This document shows positions 61,327-64,000 of a stretch of DNA of 64,000 nt, piece after piece. The stretch is taken from the NCBI RefSeq assembly GCF_036924745.1, contig NZ_JAZHSD010000001.1, positions 2,914,001 through 2,978,000 on the forward strand, in the 5' to 3' direction. This DNA is from Bradyrhizobium sp. AZCC 1693. GTDB lineage: Bacteria > Pseudomonadota > Alphaproteobacteria > Rhizobiales > Xanthobacteraceae. The notes beneath the pieces were generated by a model. That model worked only from the letters and a program-made list of their open reading frames with translations, had not been told where the DNA came from and ran no database searches. The position numbers and the translations under genes were made by a program. Numbering within the stretch: position 1 is the first letter of the stretch; every line of letters starts with the position of its first letter.

Positions 61327-63406
61327 CTACTTGAAAGCCGCGAAGGTTCCGCTGGCGGTAGCGAGGCGATGTAACAGCGGCACCGGCCGCAGTGTTTCGT
61401 CCTTGTCCAGTGCGGCCATAAACGCCAACCGCTCAGCCACGACAGGCAGGCCTACCTGGTCCGCAAGAAACATCGGACCGCCGGTCTGGGACGGCCAGCC
61501 GTATCCGTAGAGCCAGACCAGATCGATGTCGCTCGCCCGCTCCGCGATCCCTTCCTCGAGAATTCGTGCGCCCTCATTGATCATCGGATAGATCAGTCGC
61601 TCATGAATCTCGGTGTCGCTGATCTGGCGGCGAGTGATACCCAACTTACGACTGGTATCCTGGATCAAGGCCTCTACGTCGGCATCCGGAATCGGCGTTC
61701 TGGATCCAGCATCGTACCGGTAGTATCCCGCTCCGGTCTTCTGACCGAATCTTCCCGCTTCGCACAACGCATCCTCGATCGGAGATGTCTCGCCACTATC
61801 CTTGCGCGATCGCCAGCCGATATCGAGACCTGCCATATCCCCCATGGCAAAAGGCCCCATCATTCCGAACCGCGTCGCGACAGCGTCAACCTGCTGCGGC
61901 AGCGCCCCGTCAAGCAACATCTTGCGGGCCTGGAGCAAGCGGACGACGAGCATTCGATTGCCGACAAAGCCGTGGCAGACGCCCACGACGACGGGAATCT
62001 TCCCGATGCGCCGCGCGACTGCGGCGGCGGTAGCCAGCACGTCCGGCGCCGACTTTTCACTACGTACGATCTCGCACAGCTTCATGACATTCGCCGGGCT
62101 GAAGAAGTGCATCCCGAGGACATCCTGGGACCGCTTCGTGACGGATGCGATCGCGTTGACGTCGAGAAAGGAAGTATTGGTTGCGAGAATCGCGCCCGGC
62201 TTCGCAACTGTGTCGAGCTTGGAGAAAATGTCCTTCTTTATCTGCATGGTCTCAAAAGCAGCCTCGATGATGAGGTCGGCTTCCGCAGCGTGCTCCAGGC
62301 CCACGGCACCCGCTATCAGTTCCAAGCGCTTGGCAACGGTGTCCGAAGACATCCCGGAGCGCGCTGCGCTCGCCTCGTAACTTTTTCGTATAGTACCAAG
62401 GCCACGGTCGAGCGAATCCTTTGCGATCTCGATCAGCTTCACCGGGATGCCGGCATTGGCAAAGGACACGGCGATGCCGCCACCCATGGTGCCCGCGCCG
62501 ATGATCGCGACCGGATCGATCTTGCGCGGGCGCGTGCCCGCTTCGACACCGGCGATCTTGTTGCTGCTGCGTTCCGCGAAGAACACGTGACGCAGCGCTT
62601 TGGACTGATTGCCGCCTCTCAATCGCGTGAACAGCGCCCATTCCCGTCGGATCGCTTCATCAAACGGTACGTCCAGGCACCAGGCAACGGCTTCCACACA
62701 GGCCGCCGGAGCTTCCAGCCCCCGATTGCGCTTCATCGCTTCGGCCGCCGCCTTTGTCAGGATGCTTCTGTCGGCGCGTGCCGCTTGCAGCTTCGAATCG
62801 TCATCGCGCAGCGAACGCAGGGGACGGCGTTCGGACAGAACTTTTCTGCGCAAAGGCAACACCTGCCGCGACTGGTTCCCCTTCGAATATCTGGTGGACC
62901 AGCCCAAGCTGCAGCGCCTCTTCCGCGCCGATCGGATCGCCGGTCACGATCATTTGCACAGCTCTCGCCGGTCCGATGGCACGCGGCAGACGTTGCGTAC
63001 CGCCACCACCCGGGATCAATCCAAGTTTGACTTCCGGTTGGCCGAGCTTGGCATCGCTCGCCGCGATACGGAAATGGCAGCCCATCCCAACTTCGAGGCC
63101 GCCGCCGAACGCGACGCCATGAATTGCGGCGACGACAGGTTTGGACCGGTTCTCGAACAGGCGATTGATTTCGTCGAGACTGGGTCCCTCGATCTTCTGG
63201 TCGAACTCGCGAATGTCGGCCCCGCTAATGAACGTGCGGCCGGCGCAGGCAAGCACGACAGCCGCATACTGCGGATTGTCCAGCACCTCCCGCATGGCGT
63301 CGCACAGACCCTGGCGCACCAGCGAGCCGAGTGCGTTCACTGGCGGGTTGTCGACCAGAAGAACGGCCACTGTGCCGTGTTTCTCGATACTAACAGGGCT
63401 TGTCAT
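61327..63406 (-). pseudogene. Frameshifted bifunctional enoyl-CoA hydratase/3-hydroxyacyl-CoA dehydrogenase (FadJ/FadB-like)
   Basis: The first part (63406 to about 62846) is a crotonase domain: VDNPPVNALGSLVRQGL, AGRTFISGADIREFDQ (about 54-69), FGGGLEVGMGCHFRIA and LGQPEVKLGLIPGGGGTQRLPR with both glutamates. The second part, in another frame, has VLSERRPLRSLRDDD, the NAD site VAIIGAGTMGGGIAVSFANAG, LATNTSFLDV, HFFSPANVMKLCEIVR and the C-terminal dehydrogenase domain. The frames join at AAAA (62845-62842) where AAA is expected; one extra A explains the shift. Repaired, it would be about 690 residues, normal for this family. It may be two peptides, a sequencing error or a real null. Confidence 0.87.
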
Positions 63407-63581
63407 CGGCTATCTCCTTTAGGATGGGCGGTGCGCTCGGATCCGCCCAAACCGCTTGCGCGGCGTCGGCTGGTTGGCAGCTTGGTAGCTCGGCTTGGTC
63501 AGTGCTGGCCACGGCGCATCTGGCGAGCGGCTATTGAACATTGAATTGAGTGCGCGCCAGCATGCGCCGGCGGGCGAACCG

Positions 63582-64000
63582 TCAGACAGCCATGATGCCG
63601 CCGTCCACTGCCAATATCTGACCCGTAATGTGCTTGCCGGCGTCGCTGGCGAACAGGATGATCGCCCCCTTCAGATCGTCTTCATCACCGATGCGACGCA
63701 GCGGAACCCCCTCAGTCAGCTTGTCGAGGCCAACCGCTTTAATGGTTCCGGCCGTCATTCTGGAGGGGAAGAAACCGGGAGCGAGCGCATTGACCGTAAT
63801 GCCGTACTGACCCCAACTGCCCGCCAATGCGCGGGTGAAATTGACAACCGCCCCCTTACTCGTGTTGTAGGCAATCATCTGCGGCTCGCCAACGTGACCC
63901 CGCAATCCGGCAATCGACGCCATGTTGATGATGCGTCCGTACTTGTTCGGAATCATCGATCGCTTCGCGACCTGCTGGCTCAACACGAACAGGGAACGAA
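63582..64000 (-). CDS. Short-chain dehydrogenase/reductase, C-terminal part (cut by the window end)
   Basis: The frame is open to the window edge. It reads GRIINMASIAGL (active-site Ser), then AYNTSKGAVVNFTRALA with the full Y-x3-K catalytic pair, NALAPGFFPSRMT (N-A-x-x-PG motif) and ends ILFASDAGKHITGQILAVDGGIMAV, the classical SDR C-terminus. Unlike the SDR-fold proteins at 48358 and 50938, it keeps the catalytic tyrosine. The N-terminal coenzyme motif lies outside the window. It is 175 bp upstream of the FadJ-like gene. Confidence 0.92.
   Translation of the reverse strand, partial: RSLFVLSQQVAKRSMIPNKYGRIINMASIAGLRGHVGEPQMIAYNTSKGAVVNFTRALAGSWGQYGITVNALAPGFFPSRMTAGTIKAVGLDKLTEGVPLRRIGDEDDLKGAIILFASDAGKHITGQILAVDGGIMAV

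Overview
The window looks like a chromosomal segment of a high-GC alphaproteobacterium, most likely Bradyrhizobium or a close relative. The pointers are the CpaABEF-type Tad pilus genes, OpgC, a Grx4-type glutaredoxin, many CaiB, acyl-CoA dehydrogenase and HxlR genes, and several solute receptors encoded without their transporters. The genus is inferred from gene content; no rRNA or complete tRNA is present.

Region 1 (1-5.3 kb, minus strand) is a Tad/Flp pilus cluster in the order pilin, cpaA, cpaB, cpaE, cpaF, tadB (cut by the window start). The genes abut or overlap by a few bases. No secretin (cpaC) or cpaD lies between cpaB and cpaE. Region 2 (5.3-11.1 kb) is one giant RTX/VCBS protein of about 1915 residues, with twelve exact 300-bp tandem repeats. 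Region 3 (11-18.5 kb) is gene-poor: small hypothetical genes, opgC, an HU-like protein and several remnants (phage-type nuclease, 3' half of tRNA-Gln, truncated amidase, decayed alpha/beta hydrolase). It looks like an old island boundary.

Region 4 (18.5-25 kb) is a LysR regulator divergent from an HD-domain protein, two TctC/Bug receptors, a secreted lipase-like hydrolase and an enolase-superfamily enzyme. Region 5 (25-30 kb) holds an ABC-type receptor, a monothiol glutaredoxin, a thiolase and an MFS exporter.

Region 6 (30-38 kb) is an HxlR-controlled module: an MDR-type reductase, two paralogous proteins of an unrecognised family and a three-subunit molybdenum hydroxylase. A segment of about 180 bp carrying the hxlR 5' end and its operators is duplicated in front of the second paralogue. 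Region 7 (38-64 kb) is a large CoA-thioester catabolic region: CaiB transferases, enoyl-CoA hydratases, a FAH-family hydrolase, thiolase, paired acyl-CoA dehydrogenases, short-chain dehydrogenases, AMP-forming ligases (one feruloyl-CoA synthase-like), a 2-hydroxychromene-2-carboxylate isomerase-like protein, a GST, receptors and a FadJ-like protein. The gene set suggests import, CoA activation and beta-oxidation-like breakdown of aromatic, phenylpropanoid or alicyclic acids; the substrate is not shown by the sequence.

Two features stand out. First, palindromic operators are shared between separate promoters: GTTCT-N5-AGAAC between the -35 and -10 of three promoters, ACTCT-N7-AGAGT over two -10 elements, and TTGCATTTTGCAA twice. 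They define small regulons directly in the sequence. Second, many catabolic genes are broken: a FAH gene by a 2-nt insertion, a FadJ-type gene by an extra base in an A-run, a truncated enoyl-CoA hydratase, an amidase and a hydrolase. A ligase also has an in-frame hinge deletion. This suggests decay of the pathway, or assembly errors in part.
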